The translations under genes and the position numbers were made by a program. A stretch of 64,000 nt of DNA from Wolbachia endosymbiont of Encarsia formosa (GTDB taxonomy: Bacteria > Pseudomonadota > Alphaproteobacteria > Rickettsiales > Anaplasmataceae): NCBI RefSeq assembly GCF_039540065.1, contig NZ_CP154278.1, forward strand, positions 806,001 to 870,000, written 5' to 3'. This document shows, one piece after another, positions 46,260 through 56,509 of this stretch. Every line of letters begins with the position of its first letter. Position 1 is the stretch's first letter. The notes beneath the pieces are model-generated. The model made no database searches. It had not been told where the DNA came from and was given only the letters and a program-made list of their open reading frames with translations.

Positions 46260-47780
46260 TTAATGTAAGTGTTCATGTGATTCCATAGATAATTTCTGTT
46301 TTTTGATTCTATCTATCCATTTATCATTTTCTATATCTTGTTTGTTGGTTGCTCTTTTTTCTTGCTCAACAATTGCCTTATCTATCTTCTGATGAATTGC
46401 ATTTTTTTCTTTGTATACTTCGCTTTTTCCTTCAACAATTAAATTGGTAAAAATATTTACAACAAACTGCACTTGATTATGATTAACCTGACCTTTTATC
46501 GAAGAAGGTAAAGAGTTTAATTCCATCAATACTTCTGATGCTGTTTTATCTTGAGTGGAAAGCCCTAAATTATCTGCTACTTCACTTATTAATAACTCTC
46601 TGTTTTCTTTATTATCTTCCAATTTATTATAATCACGAAGTAGATCCATAACTGAAGATACTCTGACTTCAATAATATCATCAACATCTTCACCTCCTAG
46701 AGCAACTCCTGATCCCAATAACCTCTCTCTGAGATTTTTCTTTAAAAGATTGGTAAATTTTTCATTTGCATCCGATCCTTTAGTAGATATTGTACCATCT
46801 AAATAGTTGTTTACTTTGATTTGAGTACCTAAGCTATGCTCTATTTGTATTTTTGCCTTAGGTTTAAATCCTAATTTTGCACAGAATTTCTGAAAATATT
46901 CTTTAATAATGTCAAACAAGCTCTTGCCATTATCTTTATAATTTTTTAACTCTTTAGGAATAGTAAGTAATAATTTACCATCTCCATATTTTACAAGGTC
47001 TTCACCATCTTGAGACTCAAGTGTAAATTCTAATGAGTTAGACAGATCACATATCTTATCACCATGCATAACTTGATTTTTAACAGAGAGTATTGGTAGC
47101 CTCATATCAGATCTAATTCTTACATTATTTTGGTTAGCACAATCAATATTTATTACTTTTTTAGGATTTTCTACTATGAACGACTGTCCAAGTGCAAGTT
47201 GGGTTTGTATAAATGGAGCAGCCTCATACCCTGCTTGATTACAATTGGTGATTAGCTCTTCTAAAATAGCATCACTTGGAACCCTTGCTCCAGCGTATCT
47301 AAACATTTCCTTAAAAATTTCCTTTGCTAATGCACGGTAATCTTTTTTGGAGAATAGATGATAAGAGCTTCTCCCTGCGTTATAAAATCTCTCAAATTCC
47401 TTTCTATATTCATCAATTTTTTTTTCATCAGCAACTGTAGGGCTATTACAATGATTTTCCCAAACTTCAGATAGTCTATCTTGATCAAGTTCCTTAAGTA
47501 CTGGTTCCATAAAAGCTTTACCTTCTTCAGAGAGGTTATCAAAATTATCACGGTTAAAAATCCCATTTTTATAATCTTTAGCTCCTTCCTTAAATGCAAT
47601 AATAAAATTTTTATCTATTTCTTTTTCATTAATAATAAAATTCATTCTTTGAAAATCTAAGAACATTGTTTCACCGGAATTCGCTAATTTATTATCTTGA
47701 TCTGCTCTTAACTTACTAAAATTGAATTCTTTAGCTGTGGCCTTTAATCTAACTACCGGACTCTTCTTTGCCTCTTTCAT
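46260..47780 (-). CDS. Unknown 506-residue protein
   Basis: From ATG 47780 (AAGGTG 6 bases upstream) the protein has 506 residues; TTG 47789 is an unlikely alternative. It is soluble-looking and charged. No signal peptide or membrane segment is visible. The first 170 residues are acidic and helical, the middle has beta-rich stretches (VINIDCANQNNVRIRSDMRL), and the last 60 residues (EGKSEVYKEKNAIHQKIDKA) look like a coiled coil. I recognise no family. An intact lineage-specific gene among decayed neighbours suggests selection for its product. Confidence 0.75.
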   Translation of the reverse strand: MKEAKKSPVVRLKATAKEFNFSKLRADQDNKLANSGETMFLDFQRMNFIINEKEIDKNFIIAFKEGAKDYKNGIFNRDNFDNLSEEGKAFMEPVLKELDQDRLSEVWENHCNSPTVADEKKIDEYRKEFERFYNAGRSSYHLFSKKDYRALAKEIFKEMFRYAGARVPSDAILEELITNCNQAGYEAAPFIQTQLALGQSFIVENPKKVINIDCANQNNVRIRSDMRLPILSVKNQVMHGDKICDLSNSLEFTLESQDGEDLVKYGDGKLLLTIPKELKNYKDNGKSLFDIIKEYFQKFCAKLGFKPKAKIQIEHSLGTQIKVNNYLDGTISTKGSDANEKFTNLLKKNLRERLLGSGVALGGEDVDDIIEVRVSSVMDLLRDYNKLEDNKENRELLISEVADNLGLSTQDKTASEVLMELNSLPSSIKGQVNHNQVQFVVNIFTNLIVEGKSEVYKEKNAIHQKIDKAIVEQEKRATNKQDIENDKWIDRIKKQKLSMESHEHLH

Positions 47781-47960
47781 AATTAACACCTTACTATAAA
47801 TATGCTGTAAGTTGTAACATATAATGATGAATAATTTGATAATATATTAAGAAAATCGATAGTATATTTCTTTATTTTAGAGATATAGGAAAGGCGTAGA
47901 TTTCTCTTTTCATTTGTAGCATGCTGCATTAATATTTACGTATTAATCTAGAAAATAGTG

Positions 47961-49238
47961 ATGAATAATATTGTAATTGTTGGTCTGCAATGGGGTGACG
48001 AAGGCAAGGGTAAAATAGTAGATTATCTTTCTGAGAATGCAGATGTAGTTGTGAGATTTCAGGGAGGAAATAATGCAGGGCACACTATAGTAATAGATGA
48101 TGAGGTTTATAAATTAAATTTACTGCCCTCTTCTGTTTTAAGAGCGGACAAAATATCTATTATAGGAAACGGTGTTGCTCTTGATTCACATTCTCTAGTC
48201 TCAGAAATAGAGTCATTGAAAGTTAAAGGAGTGGACGTAAACTATAACAACTTGATGGTATCCGAGAGCTGTCCATTAATACTTAGCGTACATAAGGACA
48301 AGGAAAAGCTATTTGAAGATTTAAACGGAAATCACAAAATTGGTACAACAAACAAAGGGATAGGGCCATGTTATGAAGATAAAGTTGGCAGGAGAGCTAT
48401 ACGCCTTTGTGACTTAGAAAACACAGATGAGCTCAATCAAAGAGTGGACGCTCTCCTGAGTTACCATAATGCTATCAGAAAAGGACTTAACTACCAGGTA
48501 GTTAAAAAAGAAGAAATATTAAAGGAAATTGAAGAGATTTCAGAAAAAATTCTTTTATATAAAAAACCTGTGTGGAAGATACTAAATGATTTTATGAAAG
48601 AAGGTAAGAAAATAATATTTGAAGGCGCTCAAGGCGCATTTTTAGATATCGACCACGGAACTTACCCTTTTGTTACTTCAAGTAATACCTTAGCATCGCA
48701 AGCGATAACAGGCTCAGGATTATCCTACAATGCTCACATTGTTGGTGTAGCAAAAGCGTATACAACAAGAGTGGGTAATGGTCCATTTCCTACTGAACAA
48801 AATAACGAGATTGGAGACAGCTTATTTTCTATAGGTAAGGAACTTGGAACAGTAAGCAATAGAAGAAGGCGCTGCGGATGGTTTGACGCAGTTTTAGTGA
48901 GCCAGGCCGTACAACTCTCTGGAGTTTCAAGCATTGTATTAACCAAATTAGATATTCTTGATTCTTTTGATACTATTAAAATAGGCACTGGTTATAAGTA
49001 TGGCGGAAAAATGTATGATTATTTACCCGCATCACATTCAATACAAAAAGAATTAGAGCCAATATATGAAGAATTTCCTGGTTGGAAAGAGAAAACTCAA
49101 GGCAAAAGGTCAGTTAAGGAATTACCTGCAAATTTGATGAAATATGTGAGAAAAATAGAAGAATTAATAGGTGTACCAATTCATCTAATTTCAACTAGTC
49201 CCAATAGAGAGGATGTTATTAAGCTTAAAAAGCTATGA
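47961..49238 (+). CDS. purA: Adenylosuccinate synthetase
   Basis: It joins IMP and aspartate using GTP, the first committed step to AMP. From ATG 47961 it has 425 residues: GDEGKGK at 12-18, GGNNAGHTI with the catalytic His41, FEGAQGAFLDIDHGTYPFVT, and TRVGNGPFPTE. GTG 47958 is directly upstream and would add one residue. It stands alone. Confidence 0.97.
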   Translation: MNNIVIVGLQWGDEGKGKIVDYLSENADVVVRFQGGNNAGHTIVIDDEVYKLNLLPSSVLRADKISIIGNGVALDSHSLVSEIESLKVKGVDVNYNNLMVSESCPLILSVHKDKEKLFEDLNGNHKIGTTNKGIGPCYEDKVGRRAIRLCDLENTDELNQRVDALLSYHNAIRKGLNYQVVKKEEILKEIEEISEKILLYKKPVWKILNDFMKEGKKIIFEGAQGAFLDIDHGTYPFVTSSNTLASQAITGSGLSYNAHIVGVAKAYTTRVGNGPFPTEQNNEIGDSLFSIGKELGTVSNRRRRCGWFDAVLVSQAVQLSGVSSIVLTKLDILDSFDTIKIGTGYKYGGKMYDYLPASHSIQKELEPIYEEFPGWKEKTQGKRSVKELPANLMKYVRKIEELIGVPIHLISTSPNREDVIKLKKL

Positions 49239-50104
49239 AAACGTCTTGTTAACTTTTATCTAATAAAAAACGATACTTGTGTGACTTCAAGCAATCTATT
49301 ATGCAAAGTAGTAGCGTAAACGTACAGTGAGCAGTGTGATTTTTCTTAAATACATGTTGATTGTTATAATATAAACATAGTTAAAGGAGGCGTATTATGA
49401 TTGCAGGTTTGACTAAGGGAGATAAAGCAGTTGATGCAGGAAAAATAGATGATCAATTTGAAAAGCATTTTTGTATAGGACCAACTTCACTGAATAGGGA
49501 AGTTTATTACTCTACACTTATCTACCATACATTCAAAGAGTTATATTCACAATTAGATAATATCTCTCATGCTAATAAAACGAGATCAGAAAAAGAAATA
49601 ATAAATTTTTATGTTCTACCTCAATTTGCACATTTTAAAGAAATTCTTGATGAAGGTATAAAAAAAGATCCTTCGTTTGCAAATTCTGCTATTGTGAAGT
49701 TTTGCTACTCAATTATAAAAGATAATAAATTATTTAAAGAATTAGAAGAAGTTAGTATCCCCGTAGAAAACTCTAGTGTAAAGGCAAGGATAAGCTTTCA
49801 ACTGAAAAATATTAAAGAAAAGGTGTGGTTCTTAAGAAAACTAAAGGAAAAAAAGAATTTCACTTATGTGCAGAGTGCTTTTGGGGATGAGTGGAGTTTT
49901 TATGACCTAATAAACGATAGAGATTTTAAACAAACGTACATAGATAAAGCAGTAACAGAGTCTGCTAATAAGAGCTTTTAGGAAGATATAAATAAATTCA
50001 TAGAATTGGCAGAGTAGGGAAAAAAAGCTGCAAGTGAATATTGTGAGAGGAAAGACGTAGAGCTTCAAGGTTATTACACAGAAACTGGTAACGATCATAG
50101 AGTT

Positions 50105-50866
50105 TTGAATATTAACCTTACTCATTACGACAATAGTGAGCCAAAAAAGATTAGTGACGTTTTACAGCAAGAGAAAGATATTAAAGAACTGAATATCTAT
50201 TGCAATAAAAAACATGAAATACACGCTCATAAAAAAGATAAGAAAAGATATTATGAATTTAAAGAAGGTGCATATTATGAAATGACAAGCACTTGGCCTG
50301 TAAAGGATGGATCAGGAATGTGTACCATGATTATGAATGTGAGTAGTGATGGAATAACTGAAGTACTAAAATTTAATGGTGAAGATTTTGTGCTATCAGA
50401 GGAAATCCTAGAATTAATAAAGCAAAACGATGAATTATATATTCAAGGTCTCTCCTTATATGATGCTGTAATGGAATCACTAGAGGAGGATAGGGCTACT
50501 CCTATTAATTTTTACAATGAATCTATGGTGGCTTATCAAGGTAAGGAACCAGAGGGGAAGTTAGATCATAAAGTTGATGCTGATAATAGCCTTCCTTCTT
50601 CTCCTTCTATTAATAGCAATGCATTGGAAATCAATTTACAGCACACTGAAACTCAACCAGAAATTGCTTCACAACAAATAACTGATTTACAAAACAGTTT
50701 TGGAAAAGAAGGGCGAAAAAACACGGAATTGCAAACTGAACTGGCACAAAAAGATGAAAAGTTAGCAAGTGTGTTATCAGAGTTACGAGAGAAAGCACAA
50801 GAACTTAAAAATGTATGTGAAGCAAAAGGAAAGCTAGAGGGTAAGCTAAAAGGTGTTAATACATAA
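50105..50866 (+). CDS. Middle open segment of the broken GSY-MT-W family gene
   Basis: These 253 codons lie between the second and third stops. They contain the family core (residues about 60-105 of the segment), a proline-poor linker and the start of the coiled coil (ITDLQNSFGKEGRKNTELQT). No SD precedes the first possible start, so independent translation is doubtful. Confidence 0.4.
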   Translation: MNINLTHYDNSEPKKISDVLQQEKDIKELNIYCNKKHEIHAHKKDKKRYYEFKEGAYYEMTSTWPVKDGSGMCTMIMNVSSDGITEVLKFNGEDFVLSEEILELIKQNDELYIQGLSLYDAVMESLEEDRATPINFYNESMVAYQGKEPEGKLDHKVDADNSLPSSPSINSNALEINLQHTETQPEIASQQITDLQNSFGKEGRKNTELQTELAQKDEKLASVLSELREKAQELKNVCEAKGKLEGKLKGVNT

Positions 50867-50908
50867 AAGAAGGAGTTAGAAGACAAATTAAAAGAAGCAG
50901 CACACATA

Positions 50909-51448
50909 ATGAAGGAAAAGGAGCAGTATATAAGCAATTTAAAACTTCAAGTGCAAGAGTTGAAAGATGAGCATAAAGCACAACTGGAATCTTATGAACA
51001 AGGGATATGCAAACTAGCATGGGAAGTTGAAGAATTAAGAAGCAAGCTAGAGCGTGAGGAAGAAAAGTGTAAACAATTATTAGAAGAAGAAAATGAATGG
51101 GGTGATGAATTGGTAGGAATGCTTGATGGACTGGAAGAAAAAATTCGTGCTGACAAACAAAAGGGCTTTAACGATCAATTTTATACTCCAACAGGAGACA
51201 TTTCTAGTGAGCCTGATAATGTTCCACGAAAGAAGATAGAGTTATCCAGATCTTTAAGCTTTGATAGTGAATTTGGTAATGAGTCTTATGTTCCACAGGA
51301 AAGGGATAATGATAGCGCATATGATAGCAATGAGGAGAATTGTGATAATGATTTATCTTCTAACATAAGTTCTATAAGTTCTGTTGAGAAGTTGGCAGAG
51401 AGTAGAAAAGTAGGTAACTTGCTTTCCTCTTGTATTATATGGAGATAA
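50909..51448 (+). CDS. C-terminal coiled-coil segment of the broken GSY-MT-W family gene
   Basis: These 179 codons from ATG 50909 follow the TAA at 50864 in the same frame. About 90 residues are coiled coil, followed by a low-complexity acidic and serine-rich tail (SLSFDSEFGNESYVPQERDN). AAGGAAAAGGAG near the ATG is coding purine-rich sequence rather than a clear SD. Confidence 0.4.
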   Translation: MKEKEQYISNLKLQVQELKDEHKAQLESYEQGICKLAWEVEELRSKLEREEEKCKQLLEEENEWGDELVGMLDGLEEKIRADKQKGFNDQFYTPTGDISSEPDNVPRKKIELSRSLSFDSEFGNESYVPQERDNDSAYDSNEENCDNDLSSNISSISSVEKLAESRKVGNLLSSCIIWR

Positions 51449-51550
51449 GTTGCAAGAGGAATACTCACGTATAGTATAAAAATCTCCTGTATTGATAATA
51501 ATTTAAAATCTATAGTAGACTGAAAAAGATTATTAAATTATAATACGACA

Positions 51551-51787
51551 ATGATAAAAGAAGACAAATCAAAAACACTTTTTGAAGTGGAAGGCACAGT
51601 AACTGCTTTACTACCTGCAGCAGAATTTAGAGTGAAGCTGGACAATGAACATGAGATTATCTGTCATGTATCAGGAAGAGTGAGAAGAAGTAAAATACGT
51701 ATTATTATAGGCGATAGAGTGTTAGTTGAGATGAGTATTTATGATAGGAATGCAAGAAAGGGTAGGATAATAAAAAGGCTCAAGTGA
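51551..51787 (+). CDS. infA: Translation initiation factor IF-1
   Basis: IF-1 occupies the A site during initiation. The 78 residues form one S1-like OB fold: [40 protein letters not shown] and the C-terminal KGRIIKRLK. Its last four bases overlap the maf start. Confidence 0.96.
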   Translation: MIKEDKSKTLFEVEGTVTALLPAAEFRVKLDNEHEIICHVSGRVRRSKIRIIIGDRVLVEMSIYDRNARKGRIIKRLK

Positions 51788-52374
51788 TAGAACAATCTCT
51801 AGATAATCTTATTCTTGCTTCATCATCAGAAAGGCGAGTAGACTTACTAAAACAAATAAATATTAAGCCAGGTTTGGTTTTGCCAGCAGATACAGATGAA
51901 TCGCCTTTGAAGAAAGAGCTGCCAAAAGATTACTCAATCCGTATGGCAAAAAGTAAAGCCGATAAAATACAAAGTGCAAATCCAAATTACTTTGTGCTTG
52001 GTGTTGATACAGTTGTTGCTTGTGGTAGAAGGATACTGCTCAAAGCTGAAAACGTTGAGCAAGCAGAAAAATGCGTTCGCTTGTTATCAGGAAGAAGGCA
52101 TAGAGTATACACCAGTGTGTGTTTATTAACTCCTGATCAATCTAAACAGCATATTAGGACTGTAGTTACAATAGTGAAATTTAAGCGTCTCAGCGAACAA
52201 GAAATTAAATATTATTTAGCATCAGAAGAGTGGAAAAACAGGGCAGGGGGGTGCAACATACAAGGTCTTGCAGGAATGTTTGTATTATTTTTACGTGGCT
52301 CATACTCTTCTGTAATAGGGTTACCATTACATGAAACCCATTGCTTGCTAGGTAATTACTTTAACCTATACTAA
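51784..52374 (+). CDS. maf: Maf-family nucleotide pyrophosphatase
   Basis: Maf proteins hydrolyse non-canonical or free nucleoside triphosphates to monophosphates. The 196 residues start at GTG and show [33 protein letters not shown] and [12 protein letters not shown], all family motifs. The infA-maf overlap (GTGA) implies coupling. The 3' end overlaps the convergent gene at 52361 by 14 bases. Confidence 0.94.
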   Translation: MIEQSLDNLILASSSERRVDLLKQINIKPGLVLPADTDESPLKKELPKDYSIRMAKSKADKIQSANPNYFVLGVDTVVACGRRILLKAENVEQAEKCVRLLSGRRHRVYTSVCLLTPDQSKQHIRTVVTIVKFKRLSEQEIKYYLASEEWKNRAGGCNIQGLAGMFVLFLRGSYSSVIGLPLHETHCLLGNYFNLY

Positions 52375-54526
52375 TACCATTGTCCTTTTTTTGTTTTTCT
52401 TCAGCAATAAGTTTAGCCCAGATTCTATTTCTATTTGCTAATGCAATTCTATTGCGATCAGGACTATCATTGCATTCTGTTAAAGTATCTTTTCTTTCCT
52501 CTTCTACTATTCCAGCTTTCAGTTGTGCTGCATCTTTTTCTAGCAATTTATATAGTTCGCTATTTTTGTCTATAGTCAGATTAGTATTATCATTTTCTTG
52601 TTCTGCTTCTTGTTCTGCCACTTTTCTTTCTAATAACTTACGTACAGGGTCATATTTTTTACCTTCTTTTACTTCTTTCAACATACTTTCTGAGAATAAA
52701 TCTTTAGTAGCCTTGTCTCTCAATCCTTTATTCAATTTTTCCAATGTATCTTTTGGTTCAATGGTTTCTAATTTCCTCTCTAATTGCTCAGGATTTACCT
52801 GAAAATTATCGTGGCTAGTGTAAGTTGGAGATGAGTAACCTGAGTCGTTTATTTCTTCCTCCGCTGCATTGTCTTTTAGCAATCCAGCTGCTAATAAATG
52901 TTCTTTTGTTTGCCCACTCATTTTCTTTTGATTTACTGGTTTTAGCAGGAATTTCTGAGTTTCTTTATCCAACTTACTGGTAAATTCCGTAAGTAGGTTA
53001 TCATCTCTTTGTTCAACATTCATTAGGCTCGCTTTTAACTGTCCAGAATTTACTCGAGATTTTTCATGATTAGAGTGAGTTGGAGATGAATAGCCCGAAT
53101 CGTTTGTTTTAGTGCTAAGATAATCTTTTTCTTGTTTATAATCTGATTGACGCTTTGAAAGAGTTATATACTCATCTTCGTTATCGCTCCAACCATCTTC
53201 GAAGTCAGAAAATTCTTCATCATACTCACTTTCACTACGTAATAACTCATTTTTTGCTTTCCATGCAAAAATCGAAGCTACATCATTTAGTGGTTGCTTA
53301 TTTCCAGTATTGCGTGATTCTTTAGCGTTTTCATACTTAAATGCATCTTTAACTTTTTTGAATGCAACGTCTTGTGCTGGTGCAGCGCTTTCAGTAGCTG
53401 TAGGATCAAAAATTGCACCTTTTTGCCGATTATTAGATATTTGCTCACTTTCATCTGATTTTCGTCTTCCAGGTACAGCATGTCCAAATGTAGCAAATGT
53501 AGGATTGTCATACCGTTCATCCTCTTGTGTATTATCTTGATTGTAGATTACAGACTTGGTGAAAATAGTACTGCTTGAAGAAGCATCAGAATATGGAGAA
53601 TTGTATTTATTTCCACTATTAATCCGTATTGGCTGATACTCACCTTTTTGCTGATTATTAGGTAATGAACTAGTTCTAGGTGGCAGTGACGGTGGAATCT
53701 TTTTAGCAGATGCGTTATTAGAATTTGTAGTGCTAGTCGTTGCATGCTTAGACTCAACTTCTTGATCTTGAGTAGCTTGAACGCCAACACCTTTACTAAT
53801 ATCACTTTCTATGAAAGTTTCAGATGATTGTTGATTCTCTTGTTCTTGTCCTTTCTCCCTGAATTGTATTTGATATAGGAATAAGCCACCTATTTTTACA
53901 TCTGTGTTTGCTTTTAATTGTTCCTCAGTAACACCATTACGTTCAGTTAGATCTACACCATCTTTATCAATCTTGATTTTGATAGTACATTTTTTTCCAT
54001 TTTTGTCATGCCAATTCAAAGTCATTTCATATGAACCATCGGTTACAACATAATGCCTTATTCTTTTATCTCCTTCTTCGGCAACAAAACCGTGCATTCC
54101 GCTCTTTCCATCACTATGCAGCGTTGAAAATCCCGAAATTCCTTTCTTCTGACAAAAGTCACTATTTAAAAACTCGATGATTTTAAACTCTTTTTTGTCA
54201 TCTCCCAGTGTAATACTTGCGTGATCGCCATATATTGAAACTACTGCGATATCATCAACATACTCTTTTAACCTTGCTTTAACTTCACTTTCAAGCTTTT
54301 GTTCGGCTTTCTTTATCTTGTTCTGCTCTGGAAGAATAACTTCATAAGCTTTATTTTTGTCTTCATCTGTCTCCAAATTCCAGACGGAGTGCTCTATTAG
54401 AAACTTTACTGCATTAAAACCAACTCTGGAATTATAAATTGGGTCGTCTTCCTTTTTTATTTCATCGAATAAAGTAAAAAATCCTCGAATGAATTCGTGA
54501 TATTGTTGTGTGCTTTGAGTATTCAT
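52361..54526 (-). CDS. Unknown 721-residue protein of the GSY-MT-W family, effector-like
   Basis: From ATG 54526 (GAGGGA 4 bases upstream) it has 721 residues; GTG 54538 would add four. The N-terminal 230 residues include the family core TDGSYEMTLNWHDK at about 162-175, then KKCTIKIKIDKDGV. The rest is low complexity: an SH3-ligand-like PSLPPR at 279-284, acidic stretches (DEEFSDFEDGWSDNEDEY), and two copies of a unit starting NDSGYSSPT (DSGYSS at 476-481 and 561-566). No signal peptide is visible. It is the only intact member of the three. A host-directed role is inference. Confidence 0.75.
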   Translation of the reverse strand: MNTQSTQQYHEFIRGFFTLFDEIKKEDDPIYNSRVGFNAVKFLIEHSVWNLETDEDKNKAYEVILPEQNKIKKAEQKLESEVKARLKEYVDDIAVVSIYGDHASITLGDDKKEFKIIEFLNSDFCQKKGISGFSTLHSDGKSGMHGFVAEEGDKRIRHYVVTDGSYEMTLNWHDKNGKKCTIKIKIDKDGVDLTERNGVTEEQLKANTDVKIGGLFLYQIQFREKGQEQENQQSSETFIESDISKGVGVQATQDQEVESKHATTSTTNSNNASAKKIPPSLPPRTSSLPNNQQKGEYQPIRINSGNKYNSPYSDASSSSTIFTKSVIYNQDNTQEDERYDNPTFATFGHAVPGRRKSDESEQISNNRQKGAIFDPTATESAAPAQDVAFKKVKDAFKYENAKESRNTGNKQPLNDVASIFAWKAKNELLRSESEYDEEFSDFEDGWSDNEDEYITLSKRQSDYKQEKDYLSTKTNDSGYSSPTHSNHEKSRVNSGQLKASLMNVEQRDDNLLTEFTSKLDKETQKFLLKPVNQKKMSGQTKEHLLAAGLLKDNAAEEEINDSGYSSPTYTSHDNFQVNPEQLERKLETIEPKDTLEKLNKGLRDKATKDLFSESMLKEVKEGKKYDPVRKLLERKVAEQEAEQENDNTNLTIDKNSELYKLLEKDAAQLKAGIVEEERKDTLTECNDSPDRNRIALANRNRIWAKLIAEEKQKKDNGISIG

Positions 54527-54918
54527 ATTTTCCCTCACTAATAACCCTCTGCCTTTTAGCCTTAGCTAGTACAATTATTACGGGAATTGATTTATTTTTT
54601 ATTAAAGAAGTTGTATTGCTAACGTGATGACATGAGCTATTTTATGTTCACATCAAGCAATTTAAGTTGTCATTCCAGTCTGGAATCTAGATTTTTCTAG
54701 ACTTGATCCTATAGTCAAATTCATAACTACAAACGTTGTAATATAAGAGTAATTTTCACCAAAAAGTATGTCATTTGAGTAGCTGACACTGGGATCCAGT
54801 GGCACTCAGTTAGTGAGCATAAAAGTATTATGTTAAAACATAACATTTTTGATGAAGTTCATGAAAGGCTGGATTCCAGACTGGGATGATAACTTAAAAT
54901 ATTGCTTTAGCTCTGTTT
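54527..54918. other. Gene-free stretch with palindromic repeats
   Basis: No gene is supported. Palindromic elements occur at 54672-54686 (ATTCCAG T CTGGAAT), around 54787-54803 (CTGACACTGGGATCCAGTGGC) and at 54870-54890 (GGATTCCAGACTGGGATGATA). The spacer between the last two resembles the spacer of the 21154-21284 element (TGTTAAAACATAACATTTTT versus TGCTAAAACACAACGTTTTT). Confidence 0.6.
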
Positions 54919-56244
54919 TTACAACTTCAAGTATTTGCTACTCATAGTAAATACTTCTGGATCTTGAGAAGTGAGCTTGAGTATAGCAAGTATGTTTATG
55001 AGCAGCAAAGCAGAAATTGAAATATCAGCGATATCCCAGAGTAACTTAACTCCACCGATTGCACCAAATGGAATGATTAAGGTAAAAACTACAGTCCAGA
55101 TTTTAGTGTATTTATTATCCATAGATACATAGCGTATTGTTTGTTTTGAACAAAAAAACCAAGTAAAGATAGTAGTAAAGGCAAAACAAAACATTATAGC
55201 CATAATTAAATAGTCAGTATAGGGCCAATTCATAGCTTTTCTAAAAGCAAAAATGCACATGTTAGTGCTCTCTAAATCAGTAATCCAAGAATCTGTGACA
55301 AGCAGTACCATTGCTGTAATGAACACTATGAGTGCAACTATAAAAGGAGATATTATTGTGATTAGACTCTGTTCAATGATAAATTTATTGTTATTTTTTT
55401 TAGGAGTAATCGAGGAGTGTACAATTCCTTCGAGGCCAAGCCCTATATCTGTTGCAAAAATACCTCGCAAAGTCCCTGCTTGAATAATAGTTAATATTTC
55501 TAAAATTAAACCTAAAGATAAACCATAGTTAAAGCTACTAGTTGTAAAAAAAGTGCTTGTTATTAGTTTTAGAGAAGGAAGAATATTTTCGCTAAACTTA
55601 AATAATATGATACCACAAAGTGTAAGGTAACTTATCGTCATTATCGGTATCATAGCCGATATAAAAATTTTAATTTTTTTTAAGCTAAGAGCTGCAACAA
55701 CAAAAAATATTATGGCCATTACAATGCCGCCAATGACTACAGGTATATCTACCATGCTGAGTGGTATTGATAGAGAATTTACCTGAACAAGATTACCGAC
55801 TGTTATTGAAACCATTATCATAACAGCTAGAAACAGAATTGTAGCTTTTCTAGAGTTAAATGCATCAGCCATATAGGCTACAGGTCCACCTATAAACCTT
55901 CCATTTTTTTCTTTCCTGGTTTTTATACTGAGATAACAAGTAACATATTTTATCACCGAAGTGATAACAATAATTATTGCCATCCATAAAATAGAGCCCG
56001 GTCCTCCGGTTTTTAGAGCAACAGCAGTGCCTGAAACGTTTCCTACTCCTAAATTTCCCCCTAAGATTGTAAACAGAGCAGCTATAGAAGAAAACTTATT
56101 TTCTCCTCTTTTAGGTCCAATAAGTGAAAGGGCATACGGTAATCTAAATATCTGCAACCATTTTAGCTTAACCGATAGGTAAACACCAGCAACTAGTATG
56201 AGTAGTATTGTTGGCAGTAATAAAACAAACTTTACTGTATCCAT
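54919..56244 (-). CDS. Sodium:alanine/glycine symporter (AGCS family)
   Basis: The 441-residue protein has about ten hydrophobic segments. The AGCS signature is seen near residues 60-82 (GGNLGVGNVSGTAVALKTGG, then PGSILWM) and later in FIGGPVAYM and GTLRGIFATDIGLGLEG. The family imports alanine or glycine with Na+. Amino acid import fits the ppdK and malic enzyme routes in this window. It is monocistronic. Confidence 0.92.
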   Translation of the reverse strand: MDTVKFVLLLPTILLILVAGVYLSVKLKWLQIFRLPYALSLIGPKRGENKFSSIAALFTILGGNLGVGNVSGTAVALKTGGPGSILWMAIIIVITSVIKYVTCYLSIKTRKEKNGRFIGGPVAYMADAFNSRKATILFLAVMIMVSITVGNLVQVNSLSIPLSMVDIPVVIGGIVMAIIFFVVAALSLKKIKIFISAMIPIMTISYLTLCGIILFKFSENILPSLKLITSTFFTTSSFNYGLSLGLILEILTIIQAGTLRGIFATDIGLGLEGIVHSSITPKKNNNKFIIEQSLITIISPFIVALIVFITAMVLLVTDSWITDLESTNMCIFAFRKAMNWPYTDYLIMAIMFCFAFTTIFTWFFCSKQTIRYVSMDNKYTKIWTVVFTLIIPFGAIGGVKLLWDIADISISALLLINILAILKLTSQDPEVFTMSSKYLKL

Positions 56245-56509
56245 CTGTAAAAGAGAGATTTTTACTTGAGTATATAGAAAAAGTTGAAAATACCTAACCT
56301 ATTTTCTATGTATGATTTCGGTTCCATTATTCTAGCACCTCTTATTTTGTCATCCCAATCACAACTGATTGTAATATGGTATACAATGTTCATACAATGT
56401 CATTCCAGTCTGAAATCCAGCTTTTAATTCAACCATCACAAAAAATATTGTGTTTTTACATAATACTTTTATACTTACCAACTTAGTGTCTAATCTGGAT
56501 GCCAGAGTT
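56245..56509. other. Gene-free stretch with a palindromic repeat
   Basis: No gene is visible. ATGTCATTCCAGTCTGAAATCCAG near 56398 is a degenerate palindromic element, and a second half-element lies around 56492-56505, where the IS fragment begins. Confidence 0.5.

Larger units (their letters stand above)
49397..51448 (+). pseudogene. Unknown large protein of the GSY-MT-W family, three in-frame stops
   Basis: From ATG 49397 (strong SD AAAGGAGG) one frame runs 684 codons, interrupted only by TAG 49979, TAG 50015 and TAA 50864. Part one is helical. The middle has the family core YEFKEGAYYEMTSTW, then CTMIMNVSSDG. The last third is coiled coil (QTELAQKDEKLASVLSELRE, then LESYEQGICKLAWEVEELRS) and ends in an acidic Ser/Asp-rich tail with RDNDSAYDSNEEN. 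Paralogues lie at 52361-54526 and 56884-57786. Function unknown. Confidence 0.72.

Noticed and set aside
52380-52802. 140-codon plus-strand open frame antisense to the 721-residue protein
   Set aside because: It is Ser/Phe/Leu-rich mirror coding of the Glu/Lys-rich gene and has no SD.
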